DNA of 64,000 nucleotides from CBDCEG01 sp965215775 (GCA_965215775.1 CBDCEG010000020.1:1-64000); one strand, 5' to 3'; numbered from the stretch's first letter, positions 43,472 to 53,593 are shown. Program-made: numbers and translations. The notes: generated by a model not told the origin, from the sequence alone.

Positions 43472-44754
43472 TGGATTTACTACCTTTACTTGTTTTATTA
43501 ATCCTTTATTTTTCTAGCGTCCCTATAGCTTTTGCTTTAATTGCTTCAACTATTTTTTACTTTACATTTGGTGATAGCGGTTCTCCACCAGATTTAATTT
43601 TACAAAAATTTGTAAAAAGTGCTTCATCATTTCCTTTACTCGCAGTCCCTTTTTTCATAATGGTTGGAGAAGTTATGAATTACTCTGGTATCAGCTCTAG
43701 GCTTATGAAGATGGCAGATGCTTTAACAGGACATTTAAAAGGTGGACTAGCACAAGTTAATATTGTTTTAAGTCTTTTGATGGGTGGAATTTCTGGTTCT
43801 GCTAATGCTGATGCAGCAATGCAGTCCAAAATTTTAGTTCCTGAAATGGTTAAAAGAGGTTATGGAAAAGCTTTTTCAACAGCAATAACCGCGGCATCAT
43901 CAGCTGTTTCTCCTGTAATCCCACCTGGTATAGTTCTGATAATATACGCTCTTCAAGCAAGAACTTCTGTTTTAAAAATGTTTGTAGCTGGATATGTTCC
44001 AGCAATTCTTATGGTTTTATCACTTATGGTTGTTGCTGGTTATATTGCTAGTAAAAGAGGCTATAAACCACTAAGAAACAAAATGTCTTCTGGTAAACAA
44101 ATAAGAAAACAATTTTTTGATTCTATTTGGGCTTTACTTATGCCGTTTGGGATTATTTTAGGACTTAGATTTGCTATATTTACTCCCACAGAAGCTGGTG
44201 CTTTTGCTGTTTTATACTGTGTGCTTGTTGGATTATTCGTATACAAAGAATTAAAGATAAAAGACTTCCCAATAATTATTAAAAATACCTTATATTCTTC
44301 AAGTACAATTGTTTTAATAATTGTTGCTGCATCTGTATTTGGGCAATATATGAGTTATGAAAGAATTCCTTACTTTTTAACCAAAGCTATAACAGAAGCT
44401 ACTAATAACCCTTATGTATTTTTACTTTTAGTAAATGTGTTACTTTTATTATTAGGTATGCTGTTGGAGGGTGGAGCTTTGCTTATTATTGTTACACCTT
44501 TACTTTATCCTGTTGCAAATTCTATGGGTATTGATTTAGTTCACTTTGGGATAATTATGGTCGTGAATATTATGATTGGAGGCATTACTCCACCTTTTGG
44601 AACTATGATGTTTACCACTTGCTCAATTACAAAAGTTTCTGTTTTTGAATTCACAAAAGAAGTTATACCTTTTATTTTCGCACTTATTTTTGCACTTTTA
44701 CTTATGACTTATATCCCTAGTATTGTTATGGCACTGCCAAATTTGGTTTTGTAA
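43471..44754 (+). CDS. dctM: TRAP transporter large membrane subunit (DctM)
   Basis: A 427-residue polytopic permease with about 12 hydrophobic segments. Typical blocks are LLAVPFFIMVGEVMNYSGIS, LLMGGISGSANADAAMQSKILVPEM (central GISGSANAD ion-binding region), SAVSPVIPPGIVLIIYA and GGITPPFGTMMFTTC. It carries the transport path for the DctP-delivered substrate. It is followed 4 bases later by the start of the HAD phosphatase gene, so transport and metabolism are probably transcribed together. Confidence 0.95.
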   Translation: MDLLPLLVLLILYFSSVPIAFALIASTIFYFTFGDSGSPPDLILQKFVKSASSFPLLAVPFFIMVGEVMNYSGISSRLMKMADALTGHLKGGLAQVNIVLSLLMGGISGSANADAAMQSKILVPEMVKRGYGKAFSTAITAASSAVSPVIPPGIVLIIYALQARTSVLKMFVAGYVPAILMVLSLMVVAGYIASKRGYKPLRNKMSSGKQIRKQFFDSIWALLMPFGIILGLRFAIFTPTEAGAFAVLYCVLVGLFVYKELKIKDFPIIIKNTLYSSSTIVLIIVAASVFGQYMSYERIPYFLTKAITEATNNPYVFLLLVNVLLLLLGMLLEGGALLIIVTPLLYPVANSMGIDLVHFGIIMVVNIMIGGITPPFGTMMFTTCSITKVSVFEFTKEVIPFIFALIFALLLMTYIPSIVMALPNLVL

Positions 44755-44758
44755 TATA

Positions 44759-45523
44759 ATGAAATTAATAAAACCTAAAATTATTTTTAGTGATGTAGAT
44801 GATACATTAACTTACAAAGGTTTATTACCTAGTGAAGCTTTAGAGTCTTTGTATAAATTACAGTCTCAAAAAATTAAAGTTATCTTGGTTACAGGAGCCT
44901 GTGCTGGTTGGTGTGATCAGTTTGCTAGACTCTGGCCAATAGCAGCGGTTATTGGAGAAAATGGTGCTTTTGTTATAAAAAAAGATAATAATAAGCTAAT
45001 CTATCAAGATACTCAAACATGTTCTGACAGGAAAAAGAACTTGAGCAAAATAAAACAGATTGCTAAAGATATTTTTATAGCTTTCCCAAATCTAAAACCT
45101 GCTAAGGATAATATCTATAGGCGTTATGATTATGCTATTGATTATAATCAAGAGATTACTGGATTTAATGAAAGCAATATAAAAAAAATTATAAAAATAT
45201 GTAATGATAACAATATTAATGCAACCACAAGCTCCATTCATATCAATATGTGGATTGGTAATTTTAATAAATTAACAGCAGCTAAAAACTGGATTGCAGA
45301 AAATACAGATTTTAATGAAGAAGATATTCAAAAAAATTGCTCATATATTGGAGATTCATTAAATGATGAAGTTATGTTTAAGTTTTTTCAAAATAGTATC
45401 GGAGTTGCAAATATAAAACCACACCTAAAAAATTTAAAATATAAACCTACTTTAATTATGTCAAAGGAAGGTGGATTTGGTTTTGCAGAATGGTCTAAAC
45501 AAATACTTAATAGTAAGTATTAA
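44759..45523 (+). CDS. HAD-superfamily IIB phosphatase (mannosyl-3-phosphoglycerate phosphatase-like)
   Basis: A 254-residue Cof-type/MPGP-like phosphatase. Motif I is IIFSDVDDTLTYKG (nucleophile Asp), motif II VILVTGACAGWC, and motif IV YIGDSLNDEVMF, with a C2-type cap between. The start at ATG 44759, just after the dctM stop, gives MKLIKPKIIFSDVDD. An earlier in-frame ATG at 44723 would lie inside dctM and is unlikely. Members of this class remove phosphate from sugar phosphates or phosphoglycosyl-glycerates. Here a substrate derived from the TRAP-imported compound is plausible inference. It is followed 17 bases later by the phosphodiesterase gene. Confidence 0.85.
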   Translation: MKLIKPKIIFSDVDDTLTYKGLLPSEALESLYKLQSQKIKVILVTGACAGWCDQFARLWPIAAVIGENGAFVIKKDNNKLIYQDTQTCSDRKKNLSKIKQIAKDIFIAFPNLKPAKDNIYRRYDYAIDYNQEITGFNESNIKKIIKICNDNNINATTSSIHINMWIGNFNKLTAAKNWIAENTDFNEEDIQKNCSYIGDSLNDEVMFKFFQNSIGVANIKPHLKNLKYKPTLIMSKEGGFGFAEWSKQILNSKY

Positions 45524-45540
45524 AAAATTAGAAAAATATT

Positions 45541-46269
45541 ATGAAAATAATTGCACATAGAGGAGCAAGTGGTCATGCTCCAGAAAATACCTTCTCAGCT
45601 ATTGAGTTAGGTTATAAGTCAGGTTCCAACTGGGTTGAATTTGATATTCGGACAACTAAAGATAATCAAATAATATTGATGCATGATACTGATGTTAATA
45701 GAACAACAAATGGAAAAGGATTGGTTTGTGATAAAACAATGTCTGAGCTAACAAAGCTAGACTGTGGGAGTTGGTTTTCTAATGAGTTTAAATTTGAAAA
45801 AATACTTACCTTTAAAAAAGTATCAAAATTCTGCAAAGAAAATAATATTACTATGCAAGTTGAATTAAAACCTGACAAAGGCTTAGAGCAAAAACTTGTA
45901 AATCAACTTGATATAGATATTAGAAAATATAATATTTTAGACATTTGTTTATTCAGTAGCTTTAACCATGATGCTCTTAGAAAGCTAAGGCAAAAAATAT
46001 CAAAATCAAATATAGCAGTCCTTGTTGAAAAAATCCCTAATGATTATTTAGCTCTTATTAATGACCTGAAAGCTAACTCAATTCATATAGATTACAAACA
46101 AATTGATAGAAAATCAATAAATAAACAAATAAATAAATTACACAGTGAAAATAAAAAAGTTAGAGTTTATACCGTTAATAATGTTGATGATGCTAAGTAC
46201 TTAAAATCAATAGATATAGATGCTATATTTACAGATTTCCCTAAGAAAATGATTAAGGCTATAATTTAA
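45541..46269 (+). CDS. ugpQ: glycerophosphodiester phosphodiesterase
   Basis: A 242-residue GDPD enzyme that cleaves glycerophosphodiesters to glycerol-3-phosphate and an alcohol. The catalytic pattern is present: IAHRGASGHAPENT (His, Arg, Glu), WVEFDIRTTKDNQIILMHD (Glu, Asp, His), VELKP (Glu/Lys) and VYTVNNVDDAKYL near the C-terminus. No signal peptide, so it is cytosolic like UgpQ rather than periplasmic like GlpQ. It therefore acts on imported diesters. It lies between the phosphatase gene and glpK. Confidence 0.93.
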   Translation: MKIIAHRGASGHAPENTFSAIELGYKSGSNWVEFDIRTTKDNQIILMHDTDVNRTTNGKGLVCDKTMSELTKLDCGSWFSNEFKFEKILTFKKVSKFCKENNITMQVELKPDKGLEQKLVNQLDIDIRKYNILDICLFSSFNHDALRKLRQKISKSNIAVLVEKIPNDYLALINDLKANSIHIDYKQIDRKSINKQINKLHSENKKVRVYTVNNVDDAKYLKSIDIDAIFTDFPKKMIKAII

Positions 46270-46284
46270 ATTTATAAAAATATT

Positions 46285-47802
46285 ATGAAAAAATATATTA
46301 TTTCTTTAGATCAAGGAACAACAAGCTCTAGAGCAATTATATTTGATAAAAATTCAAATATAATTGCAACGGCACAAAAAGAAATAACTCAAATTTATCC
46401 AAAAGCAGGATGGGTTGAACACTGCCCTTTAGAAATTTGGGAAACAACATATAACTCTTTGAGAGATGTTATAAAAAAATCCAATATAACAGCAGAACAA
46501 ATTTCTGCAATCGGCATAACAAACCAAAGAGAAACAACTGTTATTTGGGATAAAAAAACAGGCAAACCAATATACAATGCAATTGTTTGGCAATGTAGGA
46601 GAACTGCTCAAATATGTGAAGAGCTAAAACTAAAAAATGGTTATGAAAAATATATAAGAAATAATACAGGGTTAGTTGTTGATGCTTATTTTAGCAGCAC
46701 AAAAATAAAATGGATTTTAGATAATGTTAAGGGTGCTAGAGAAAAAGCTGAAAATAAAGAACTTTTATTTGGAACAATTGATAGTTGGTTAGTTTGGAAT
46801 TTGACAAAAGGTGAGTTGCACATAACAGATCACACAAATGCTTCTAGAACAATGCTTTTCAATATTAAAAGCCTTACTTGGGATAAAAAAATACTAAGTA
46901 GTTTAAATATTCCACTTTCAATGATGCCAAAGGTTAAAAAATCTAGTGAAATTTACGCATATATAACCCTTGATTTCTTACCCAATAAAAATAAAAAGTG
47001 CAAAGTACCAATTGCTGGAATAGTTGGTGATCAGCAGTCAGCTCTTTTTGGGCAAGCATGTTTTAATAAAGGAGATATTAAGAATACATATGGAACTGGT
47101 TGTTTCTTATTAATGAATACAGGAAAAGAAATAGTGCAATCTAAGAATGGGTTACTTTCAACTATTACTGCAACAACTGATGAGGATATACATTATGCTT
47201 TAGAAGGAAGTGTTTTTGTTGGTGGTGCCGCCATTCAGTGGCTAAGAGATGAAATGTGCTTAATAAAAAATGCACAAGAAACTGAAACTTATGCAAATAA
47301 GGTCAAAGATACTAATGGAACTTATGTAGTTCCTGCTTTTACTGGTCTTGGAGCGCCACATTGGGATATGTATGCTAGAGGATGTATAGTTGGAATAACT
47401 AGAGGAACTAATAAAAACCATATAATAAGAGCAACATTAGAATCAATTGCCTTTCAAACCAAAGACCTAATTGATGCAATGCAAATAGATTCAAATATTA
47501 AAATTAATAAGTTAAAAGTAGATGGTGGAGCTGCTGCTAATAAATTCTTACTACAGTTCCAATCTGATATTTTAGATATTATAGTATTAAAACCTAAAGT
47601 TACTGAAACAACTGCTTTAGGAAGTGCTTATTTAGCTGGCTTAGCAGTTGGTTTTTGGGGAAATAAAGAAGAAATATCAAATAGTTGGAAGTTAGATAAT
47701 CTATATAAACCCAATATAGAAAAAAAATCAAAAAATACTATATGTAATGGCTGGAAAAAGGCGATAAAAAAAGCAAAAAACTGGGAGAGTGATGAGTTAT
47801 GA
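46285..47802 (+). CDS. glpK: glycerol kinase
   Basis: A 505-residue FGGY-family kinase making glycerol-3-phosphate from glycerol and ATP. The start is [21 protein letters not shown] (phosphate-binding loop). Also seen are [19 protein letters not shown], the glycerol-site region [21 protein letters not shown] and [19 protein letters not shown] near the C-terminus. Length is typical. Fifteen bases follow the GDPD gene, and its stop overlaps glpD by 4 bases. Confidence 0.97.
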   Translation: MKKYIISLDQGTTSSRAIIFDKNSNIIATAQKEITQIYPKAGWVEHCPLEIWETTYNSLRDVIKKSNITAEQISAIGITNQRETTVIWDKKTGKPIYNAIVWQCRRTAQICEELKLKNGYEKYIRNNTGLVVDAYFSSTKIKWILDNVKGAREKAENKELLFGTIDSWLVWNLTKGELHITDHTNASRTMLFNIKSLTWDKKILSSLNIPLSMMPKVKKSSEIYAYITLDFLPNKNKKCKVPIAGIVGDQQSALFGQACFNKGDIKNTYGTGCFLLMNTGKEIVQSKNGLLSTITATTDEDIHYALEGSVFVGGAAIQWLRDEMCLIKNAQETETYANKVKDTNGTYVVPAFTGLGAPHWDMYARGCIVGITRGTNKNHIIRATLESIAFQTKDLIDAMQIDSNIKINKLKVDGGAAANKFLLQFQSDILDIIVLKPKVTETTALGSAYLAGLAVGFWGNKEEISNSWKLDNLYKPNIEKKSKNTICNGWKKAIKKAKNWESDEL

Positions 47803-49292
47803 CAAAAAAAATATATGATGTATTAATAATTGGTGGTGGAATAAATGGCACAGGAATTGCAAGAGATGCTGCTGGTAGAGGTCTATCTGTTTGTTTGATA
47901 GAAAAAGATGATCTTGCTAGTGGAACAAGCAGTAAAAGTACCAAATTAATTCATGGTGGGCTTAGGTATTTAGAGTATTATGAGTTTTCTTTAGTTAGAA
48001 ATGCTCTTTCAGAGCGAGAAGTTCTTTGGCGGCTTGCTCCACATATTGTAAAGCCTTTTAGATTAGTCCTGCCACACCATAAAGACCTAAGACCAAAGTG
48101 GTTACTTAGACTGGGATTGTTTTTATATGATTACATTGGTGGCAGAAAGAAAATTCCAACAACAAAGACAATAAATCTAAAAAAAGATGAAACTGGAAAA
48201 CCACTAAAGGATAAATTTGAATATGCTTTTGAATTCTCTGATTGCACAGTTGATGACTCAAGGCTAACTATAATAAATGCAATTAGTGCCAAAGAAAAAG
48301 GAGCAACAATACTAACCAAAACAAAGTGCTTAAAGTTAACTCATAATGATAATGTTTGGACAGCTCATACAGATAATAATGAAGAAATAGTAACTAAGCT
48401 TATTATAAATGCAGGTGGACCATGGGTTTCAGATATAATTTCAAAAACAAACACCCAAACTGATTATAAAATAAAGCTTGTTAAAGGTAGTCATATCATT
48501 GTGCCTAAAATATTTGATCATAATAAAGCTTATTTCTTTCAAAATAATGATAACCGAATAGCCTTTTGCATACCTTATTTTGAAGATTTCACACTAATTG
48601 GAACAACTGATGTTGCTTACAATGGTAGCCTTGATGATGTTTTTATTGAAAAAGAAGAGGTTATTTATTTATGTGATTTAGTTAATAACTATTTGAAAAC
48701 TCCTATAACCCCTACTGATGTCATTTCTTCATTTGCTGGAATTCGTCCTCTTCTTGACGATGGTGCAAGCAAAGCACAAGCTGTAACAAGAGATCACAAA
48801 CTTGAAGTGAAGTCTAAAAATCACCCGCCAATTCTAAATATTTATGGTGGTAAAATAACCTCTTACAGAAAGTTAGCTGAGGAAGTTATAACTGAAATAT
48901 CAACATTTTTTCCTGAAAAACCAGACATACAAAAAACTTGGAGCAGTTCTGAATGTTTACCTGGAGGAGACTTTAATGTTAATGACTTTGATAAAATCAC
49001 CAAAGACTTATATGTTAAGTATGATTTTATTAAAGAAAATTATATAAATACAATGTTTAACAGATATGGAACTAATATAAACAAAGCCCTTAAAAAAGTA
49101 AACTCAACTACAGGCTTAGGAATTAAATTTGATGATAATTTATACCAATTTGAAGTTGATTATTTAATTGAAAATGAATGGGCTAAGACAGTTGATGATA
49201 TTTTATTTAGGAGAACAAAAGTAGGGTTGATCATAGGTGAATTAAATAAAAATAAACTAAAAAACTATATAAATAAGTTTCTAAGCTCTTAA
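47799..49292 (+). CDS. glpD: glycerol-3-phosphate dehydrogenase (aerobic, FAD-dependent)
   Basis: A 497-residue flavoprotein that oxidises glycerol-3-phosphate to dihydroxyacetone phosphate and passes electrons to quinone at the inner membrane. The FAD-binding N-terminus is [21 protein letters not shown]. The next blocks are [30 protein letters not shown] (about residue 208) and [13 protein letters not shown]. The C-terminal [15 protein letters not shown] is also diagnostic. The ATGA overlap with glpK shows coupled translation. It closes the glycerol module that starts with the TRAP genes. Confidence 0.97.
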   Translation: MTKKIYDVLIIGGGINGTGIARDAAGRGLSVCLIEKDDLASGTSSKSTKLIHGGLRYLEYYEFSLVRNALSEREVLWRLAPHIVKPFRLVLPHHKDLRPKWLLRLGLFLYDYIGGRKKIPTTKTINLKKDETGKPLKDKFEYAFEFSDCTVDDSRLTIINAISAKEKGATILTKTKCLKLTHNDNVWTAHTDNNEEIVTKLIINAGGPWVSDIISKTNTQTDYKIKLVKGSHIIVPKIFDHNKAYFFQNNDNRIAFCIPYFEDFTLIGTTDVAYNGSLDDVFIEKEEVIYLCDLVNNYLKTPITPTDVISSFAGIRPLLDDGASKAQAVTRDHKLEVKSKNHPPILNIYGGKITSYRKLAEEVITEISTFFPEKPDIQKTWSSSECLPGGDFNVNDFDKITKDLYVKYDFIKENYINTMFNRYGTNINKALKKVNSTTGLGIKFDDNLYQFEVDYLIENEWAKTVDDILFRRTKVGLIIGELNKNKLKNYINKFLSS

Positions 49293-49379
49293 AAATATTA
49301 CTTTTTACAAAGATTTGAGAAATAAAATAATCGCTTAGTGTATAATTACGCTTTGTATTAACTAAATTTAAAAAGACAA

Positions 49380-51512
49380 ATGAGAAAAATACTTGCACTT
49401 ACAATTAGTTTGATGGGATTTGTTTCCTGTGCTAATTCACCGATAAAAGAAAATATTACTAAAAAAGATGTTTCAAAAGAAGTTTCAAAAATAGTTACAC
49501 CTGAAGTAAAAGAGACTTTGATAAAACCTGAGAAAAAGCATTTGCAACAACTTGGTTTAATCAATACGCTTCTAACTACTCAGCACTTTAATAAAATGCC
49601 CTTTGATGATAGCGTTTCTAAAAAAGTTATGAAAAGGTATATTGATTATATTGATTTTGGTAAATATATTTTTACAAAAGGTGAGGTTGAAGTTTTTAAA
49701 ACATATGAAACTAATCTTGATGATGACGCACGAAATGATAACCTTTCAATGCCTTTTAAGATATACAATTCTTATGTCCAAAAGATGCAAAAAAGAATTC
49801 AATGGATTATAAGTTACCTTGATAATACTACTTTTGATAAATCTAAAAGCGGTAAAATAGAAACTGATGTTAAAAAAATCAAATGGGTCAAAACTGAAAA
49901 AGAATTAGATAAAAGATGGGTAAAAAGAATTCATAACGAGTTGGTTAATTTGATTATTTCAGGAAAAGAAGAGAAAAAAGCAACCAAAACAATTAGAAAA
50001 AGATATGTTAATTTAGGTAAAAAAATTAAAAAAACAACCAGCGAAGATGTTTTTCAAATTTACGCAAATGCATTAACAGCTATTTATGACCCACATACCT
50101 CTTACTTTTCACCACGAACAGGAGAAGATTTTGCTATAAATATGAAGCTTTCTCTTGATGGAATTGGTGCAAGACTTTCTCAAGAAGAAGAGTTAGTTGT
50201 TATAAAAGATTTGATCGCAGGCGGTCCTGCTGAAAAGTCAAATTTACTTGGCGAAAATGATAAAATACTTGGGGTAGCTCAAGGTAAAAAAGGCGAAATG
50301 GTTGATATAGTTGGCTGGACTCTTGGAGATTCTGTAAACTTAATTCGTGGTAAAAGAGGTTCAATTGTTAGACTTCTTATCAAAAAAAATATAACCGATA
50401 ATATTACAGAAATAAGCCTTGTTAGAGATAAAATAAATTTAGAAGATTCAGCAGCTAAATCTGAAATTAAAACTATAAAAAGAGATGGCAAAGATTATAA
50501 AATTGGAGTTATTGATCTTCCTAGTTTTTACATTGATTTTGCAGCAGCTGCAAAAGGAACCAAAGATTACCGCTCAACAACTAGAGATGTTAAAAAATTA
50601 ATAGTAGAACTTAAGAAAAAAGGTATTGATGGTCTTGTTATTGATTTACGAAATAATGGTGGTGGTTCTTTAGAGGAAGCTATTGATTTAACAGGTATAT
50701 TTATTAAAGATGGACCTGTTGTTCAAGTTAAAAATACTAATGGAAGTATTAAAGTTCACAAAGATAGAAATCAGGAAATAACTTATTCTGGTCCTTTAGC
50801 TGTTTTAATTAATAATAATTCAGCTTCAGCTTCTGAAATTTTCACAGGAGCAATTAAAGATTATAAAAGAGGACTTATTCTAGGAACGCCAACTTTTGGC
50901 AAGGGAACCGTGCAAACTGTTGCTAGTTTAAGTGGTTTTTTACCAATGGTAAAAGATAAAATAGGTCAATTAAAACTTACTATAGCTATGTTTTATCGCA
51001 TAAATGGTAGCTCAACTCAAATAAAAGGTGTGGCACCAGATATATTTATCCCTAACAAAAAAAGCTTTGTTCCAGGCGGAGAAATAAAAGAAGATTTTGC
51101 ACTTGGTTGGGAAAGAATAAACTCTGCAAGCTATGAAGAAACAAACTTTATAACAAGTGAGTTAGTTAATTCACTACAAACCAAATATAAAACAAGAAAT
51201 AAAGATAACAAAGTTCTTGAAAATATACTCAATATCAAAAAGTGGCAAAAAGAAGTTATGGATAATACGGTTATTACAATAAACCTTGCTGAAAGAAAAA
51301 AAGAGCAAAATGACTTTAAAGAAAAAGGTTTAATCTTTAAAAATATATATAGAAAATTATATGATTTTCCTTTAGTTACAAAGGAATACTTCAAAAAAGA
51401 AGAAAAGGATAAAACTAAAGCTGAAAAAGATGAGCAGAAAAAATATAAAATTGATGCAATCCTTGATATAGCAAACGAAGTTGTTGTTGACTTAATTAAA
51501 TCAGCTAAATAA
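49380..51512 (+). CDS. prc: carboxy-terminal processing protease Prc (Tsp), lipoprotein form
   Basis: A 710-residue periplasmic protease of family S41A that degrades or trims envelope proteins from the C-terminus. The signal peptide ends in a lipobox (LMGFVSC), suggesting lipid anchoring; E. coli Prc is instead simply exported. The N-terminal Prc-type domain covers about residues 45-250. The PDZ domain includes DGIGARLSQEEELVVIKDL and RGKRGSIVRLLI. The catalytic Ser is in NNSASASEIFTGAIKD and the Lys is in TPTFGKGTVQTVASL. A Lys/Glu-rich tail contains KKEEKDKTKAEKDEQKK. Expressed alone; a hairpin follows. Confidence 0.95.
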   Translation: MRKILALTISLMGFVSCANSPIKENITKKDVSKEVSKIVTPEVKETLIKPEKKHLQQLGLINTLLTTQHFNKMPFDDSVSKKVMKRYIDYIDFGKYIFTKGEVEVFKTYETNLDDDARNDNLSMPFKIYNSYVQKMQKRIQWIISYLDNTTFDKSKSGKIETDVKKIKWVKTEKELDKRWVKRIHNELVNLIISGKEEKKATKTIRKRYVNLGKKIKKTTSEDVFQIYANALTAIYDPHTSYFSPRTGEDFAINMKLSLDGIGARLSQEEELVVIKDLIAGGPAEKSNLLGENDKILGVAQGKKGEMVDIVGWTLGDSVNLIRGKRGSIVRLLIKKNITDNITEISLVRDKINLEDSAAKSEIKTIKRDGKDYKIGVIDLPSFYIDFAAAAKGTKDYRSTTRDVKKLIVELKKKGIDGLVIDLRNNGGGSLEEAIDLTGIFIKDGPVVQVKNTNGSIKVHKDRNQEITYSGPLAVLINNNSASASEIFTGAIKDYKRGLILGTPTFGKGTVQTVASLSGFLPMVKDKIGQLKLTIAMFYRINGSSTQIKGVAPDIFIPNKKSFVPGGEIKEDFALGWERINSASYEETNFITSELVNSLQTKYKTRNKDNKVLENILNIKKWQKEVMDNTVITINLAERKKEQNDFKEKGLIFKNIYRKLYDFPLVTKEYFKKEEKDKTKAEKDEQKKYKIDAILDIANEVVVDLIKSAK

Positions 51513-51555
51513 ATAGTTACTAATTATTAGACATTATCTGCTAATGATAAGAATA

Positions 51556-51592
51556 CTAAAAGCCCTAGGAGTTTTCACTTTTAGGGTTTTTT
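51556..51592 (+). terminator. probable terminator after prc
   Basis: CTAAAAG (51556-51562) can pair with CTTTTAG (51578-51584), or CCCTA with TAGGG just inside, followed by a run of six T. The two foldings compete, but either ends at the T run. Confidence 0.65.
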
Positions 51593-51619
51593 ACTATAAA
51601 TTACAAAACTTAGATTATT

Positions 51620-51870
51620 ATGAATAACGAAAAAGAACAACAAATAGAAAATGAGAAAAAAATAGAAAAGAAAAGAAACCCCCAAAGAGAGATATTGGCT
51701 ATTATTTGCTTTATAGCATCTTTAGCCTCCCTTATAGTTGAATATCTTATGATTCGCGGAGGAGGTGGAGATGTTGGGTTAGGAGTGTCAGGAGCTATGG
51801 TTGCTATGGCTATATTACCATATTTAGGTGGTTCTATAGTGCTGTTTATCATTAGTCTTGTTTTAGGCTC
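51620..51870 (+). pseudogene. small membrane protein, cut near its 3' end by an IS3 element
   Basis: The intact 5' part encodes a charged N-terminus (MNNEKEQQIENEKKIEKKRN), then two hydrophobic helices (EILAIICFIASLASLIVEYLM and MVAMAILPYLGGSIVLFIISLVLG, split for brevity). The IS3 element at 51871-53135 follows directly. Removing it and one CTC copy continues the frame as SEIKFIKISLTLILVLAF to a TAA at 53215-53217, giving about 109 residues. The related downstream gene (53261-53578) confirms this reconstruction. As inserted, a stop in the element (51881-51883) yields an 87-residue version that lacks the last helix. Function unknown. Confidence 0.8.
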
Positions 51871-51899
51871 TGTAATGGTCTAATTTTATGGAACACTTT

Positions 51900-52751
51900 T
51901 TAAGCGACATTTATCATTCTATTAAATTTTTCATTTGGTGTCATGTAATTTATTGCGGAATTTAACCTCTTATAATTATAAAAATATATATAACTATCTA
52001 CTTCTTCAGTAACTTCTTGATGACTTTTAAAACTTAAATAATTTAATCTTTCAGACTTTAGACTCCTAAAAAACCTTTCCATTACAGCATTATCCCAACA
52101 GTTTCCTTTTCTGCTAACACTCTTTGTTATATGCAAATTTACACAAAAATCAACAAATAAATTAGACGTATATTGCACGCCACGATCTGAGTGAAATAAT
52201 AATTTGCTTGTATCTGGATGTTTTCTTCTAATTGCGTTTTGAAGTGCTTTTTTTGCAAGTTTTGCATTCGGTTTTTGCGACAAACTCCAGCCCACAATTT
52301 CTTTTGTTGCAAGGTCAAGAACCGTCGCTAAATAGCTCCAGCCTTGATGATTTCGGATATAAGTTATATCGCCAACCCAATGTGTATTTGGTGTTTTTTG
52401 ATTAAATTCTCTATTTAAAATATTATCAGAAATAATTTTAGACACTCGTTCTTTGGGGTAATAGTGTTTTTTTCTTGGTGTAATTGCTTGAATATTAGCA
52501 AGTTTCATCAATGAAGCTACTTTAAAAATACCAATCTTAATACCGTAAAGTTGGAGTTCTTTTTGCATTCTTCTTTTCCCATAACTGTGTTTTGTTTCTA
52601 TAGAAATTTTCTTTAATAAAGATATTATTTCAGAAGATTTTCTATTAATTTTCCTAGTGTTAGTCTTTTTATAAAATGTATTTTTAGGAACCCCATAAGC
52701 AGTGCATAATTCAGTTATTGAGTAATTTTTATTTGCCATTTTTATTTTCAT
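51900..52751 (-). CDS. IS3-family transposase orfB (DDE integrase domain)
   Basis: A 283-residue catalytic subunit. The integrase core shows THWVGDITYIRNHQGWSYLA (first Asp), LLFHSDRGVQYTSNLF (second Asp) and NCWDNAVMERFFRSLKSE (Glu), the IS3 DDE pattern. The N-terminal part (HTH_21-like) contains KHSYGKRRMQKELQ. The frame is open upstream of its ATG into orfA, so the full transposase is probably an OrfAB fusion made by -1 frameshifting. Confidence 0.96.
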   Translation of the reverse strand: MKIKMANKNYSITELCTAYGVPKNTFYKKTNTRKINRKSSEIISLLKKISIETKHSYGKRRMQKELQLYGIKIGIFKVASLMKLANIQAITPRKKHYYPKERVSKIISDNILNREFNQKTPNTHWVGDITYIRNHQGWSYLATVLDLATKEIVGWSLSQKPNAKLAKKALQNAIRRKHPDTSKLLFHSDRGVQYTSNLFVDFCVNLHITKSVSRKGNCWDNAVMERFFRSLKSERLNYLSFKSHQEVTEEVDSYIYFYNYKRLNSAINYMTPNEKFNRMINVA

Positions 52752-52765
52752 AATAACTTCAGTTT

Positions 52766-53071
52766 TTAGTTTTTTTGAATAAAAATGGCAGCAGCCTTTT
52801 TTAAAATTTCATTGTCTCTTTTAGCCCTCCAAAGCTGTTTCCTAAGGTCTTGAATCTCCTGCTGCTGAGCTGTCAACGCTCTTTTGCCATCTGGAGTTTT
52901 CCCACCTAATTCGTCAATATATTGTTTTTTCCAACGCGCAACAGCTGATTTTCCTGCACCAGAAATTTCTTGAATTTGACTATTTGTATAATTTTCATGC
53001 ACCATAAGCTTTGCATAATCAAGCTTTTGCTCTACAGTCCAAGTTTTTCTTTGTTTGTTAATTTTTGACAT
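52766..53071 (-). CDS. IS3-family transposase orfA (helix-turn-helix)
   Basis: A 101-residue DNA-binding protein: TVEQKLDYAKLMVHENYTNS is followed by the helix-turn-helix IQEISGAGKSAVARWKKQY, then a leucine-zipper-like stretch (AQQQEIQDLRKQLWRAKRDNEILKKA, split for brevity). Just before its stop is a run of seven A (minus strand, 52776-52770), a classical slippery site for the -1 shift into orfB. Confidence 0.95.
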   Translation of the reverse strand: MSKINKQRKTWTVEQKLDYAKLMVHENYTNSQIQEISGAGKSAVARWKKQYIDELGGKTPDGKRALTAQQQEIQDLRKQLWRAKRDNEILKKAAAIFIQKN

Positions 53072-53260
53072 AATTTTTTCCTCTTAAAAGTGTATTATAG
53101 GCTAAAAATCTGTCCCATAAAACTGAACCACTTCACTCTGAGATTAAGTTTATTAAAATAAGCTTAACTTTAATTTTGGTTTTAGCTTTTTCCTCCCTTT
53201 TATTTTTAATAATATAACAAAGCCCTTGATGACGATATAAACCACAAAAACTAGATTATT

Positions 53261-53578
53261 ATGAATAACGAAAAAGAACAACCAATAGAAAGAAGAGAAA
53301 ATACTCCAAGGGAAAAATTTGCTATTACTTGCTTTGTAGCATCTTTAATATCTCTAATAATTGAATTTATTATACTAGCGATAGCTGTTATAAATTCAGA
53401 TATGATAGGTGTTATCGTAGGAATCTCCCTTTATTTTATAACTCCACTTATGGTTATTTCAATTATATTCTTAATCATTGGAGTTTTTCTAGGCTGGAGA
53501 ACAAAATTTATTAGAAATGCTTTTCTAGTTTTTATTGGGATATTTTTCGCGCTTTTAATAATATTGCCAAATCTTTGA
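53261..53578 (+). CDS. small membrane protein, paralogue of the IS3-disrupted gene
   Basis: A 105-residue protein. Its first residues (MNNEKEQPIERREN) and helix 1 (FAITCFVASLISLIIEFIILA) match the gene at 51620, and even the upstream bases CTAGATTATT before the ATG are shared. Two more hydrophobic helices follow (about residues 47-75 and 85-103). It looks like a three-helix inner-membrane protein with a charged cytoplasmic N-terminus. No family recognised. Tandem duplication is clear, and this copy is intact. Confidence 0.72.
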   Translation: MNNEKEQPIERRENTPREKFAITCFVASLISLIIEFIILAIAVINSDMIGVIVGISLYFITPLMVISIIFLIIGVFLGWRTKFIRNAFLVFIGIFFALLIILPNL

Positions 53579-53593
53579 TAAAGAGTAAAAAAG

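Larger units (their letters stand above)
51871..53135 (-). mobile_element. IS3-family insertion sequence, intact (1265 bp)
   Basis: The ends TGTAATGGTCTAATTTTATG and (reverse complement) TGAAGTGGTTCAGTTTTATG are imperfect inverted repeats of about 36 bp that continue as GGAACAC and GGGACAG. CTC is repeated at both edges (51868-51870 and 53136-53138), a 3-bp target duplication as is normal for IS3. It contains orfA and orfB with a slippage site. The disrupted gene can be rebuilt across the element, so the boundaries are exact. Confidence 0.94.

Noticed and set aside
44723..44758. Upstream ATG for the HAD phosphatase gene
   Set aside because: It would add MLWHCQIWFCNI, encoded entirely inside dctM; the family start aligns with ATG 44759.
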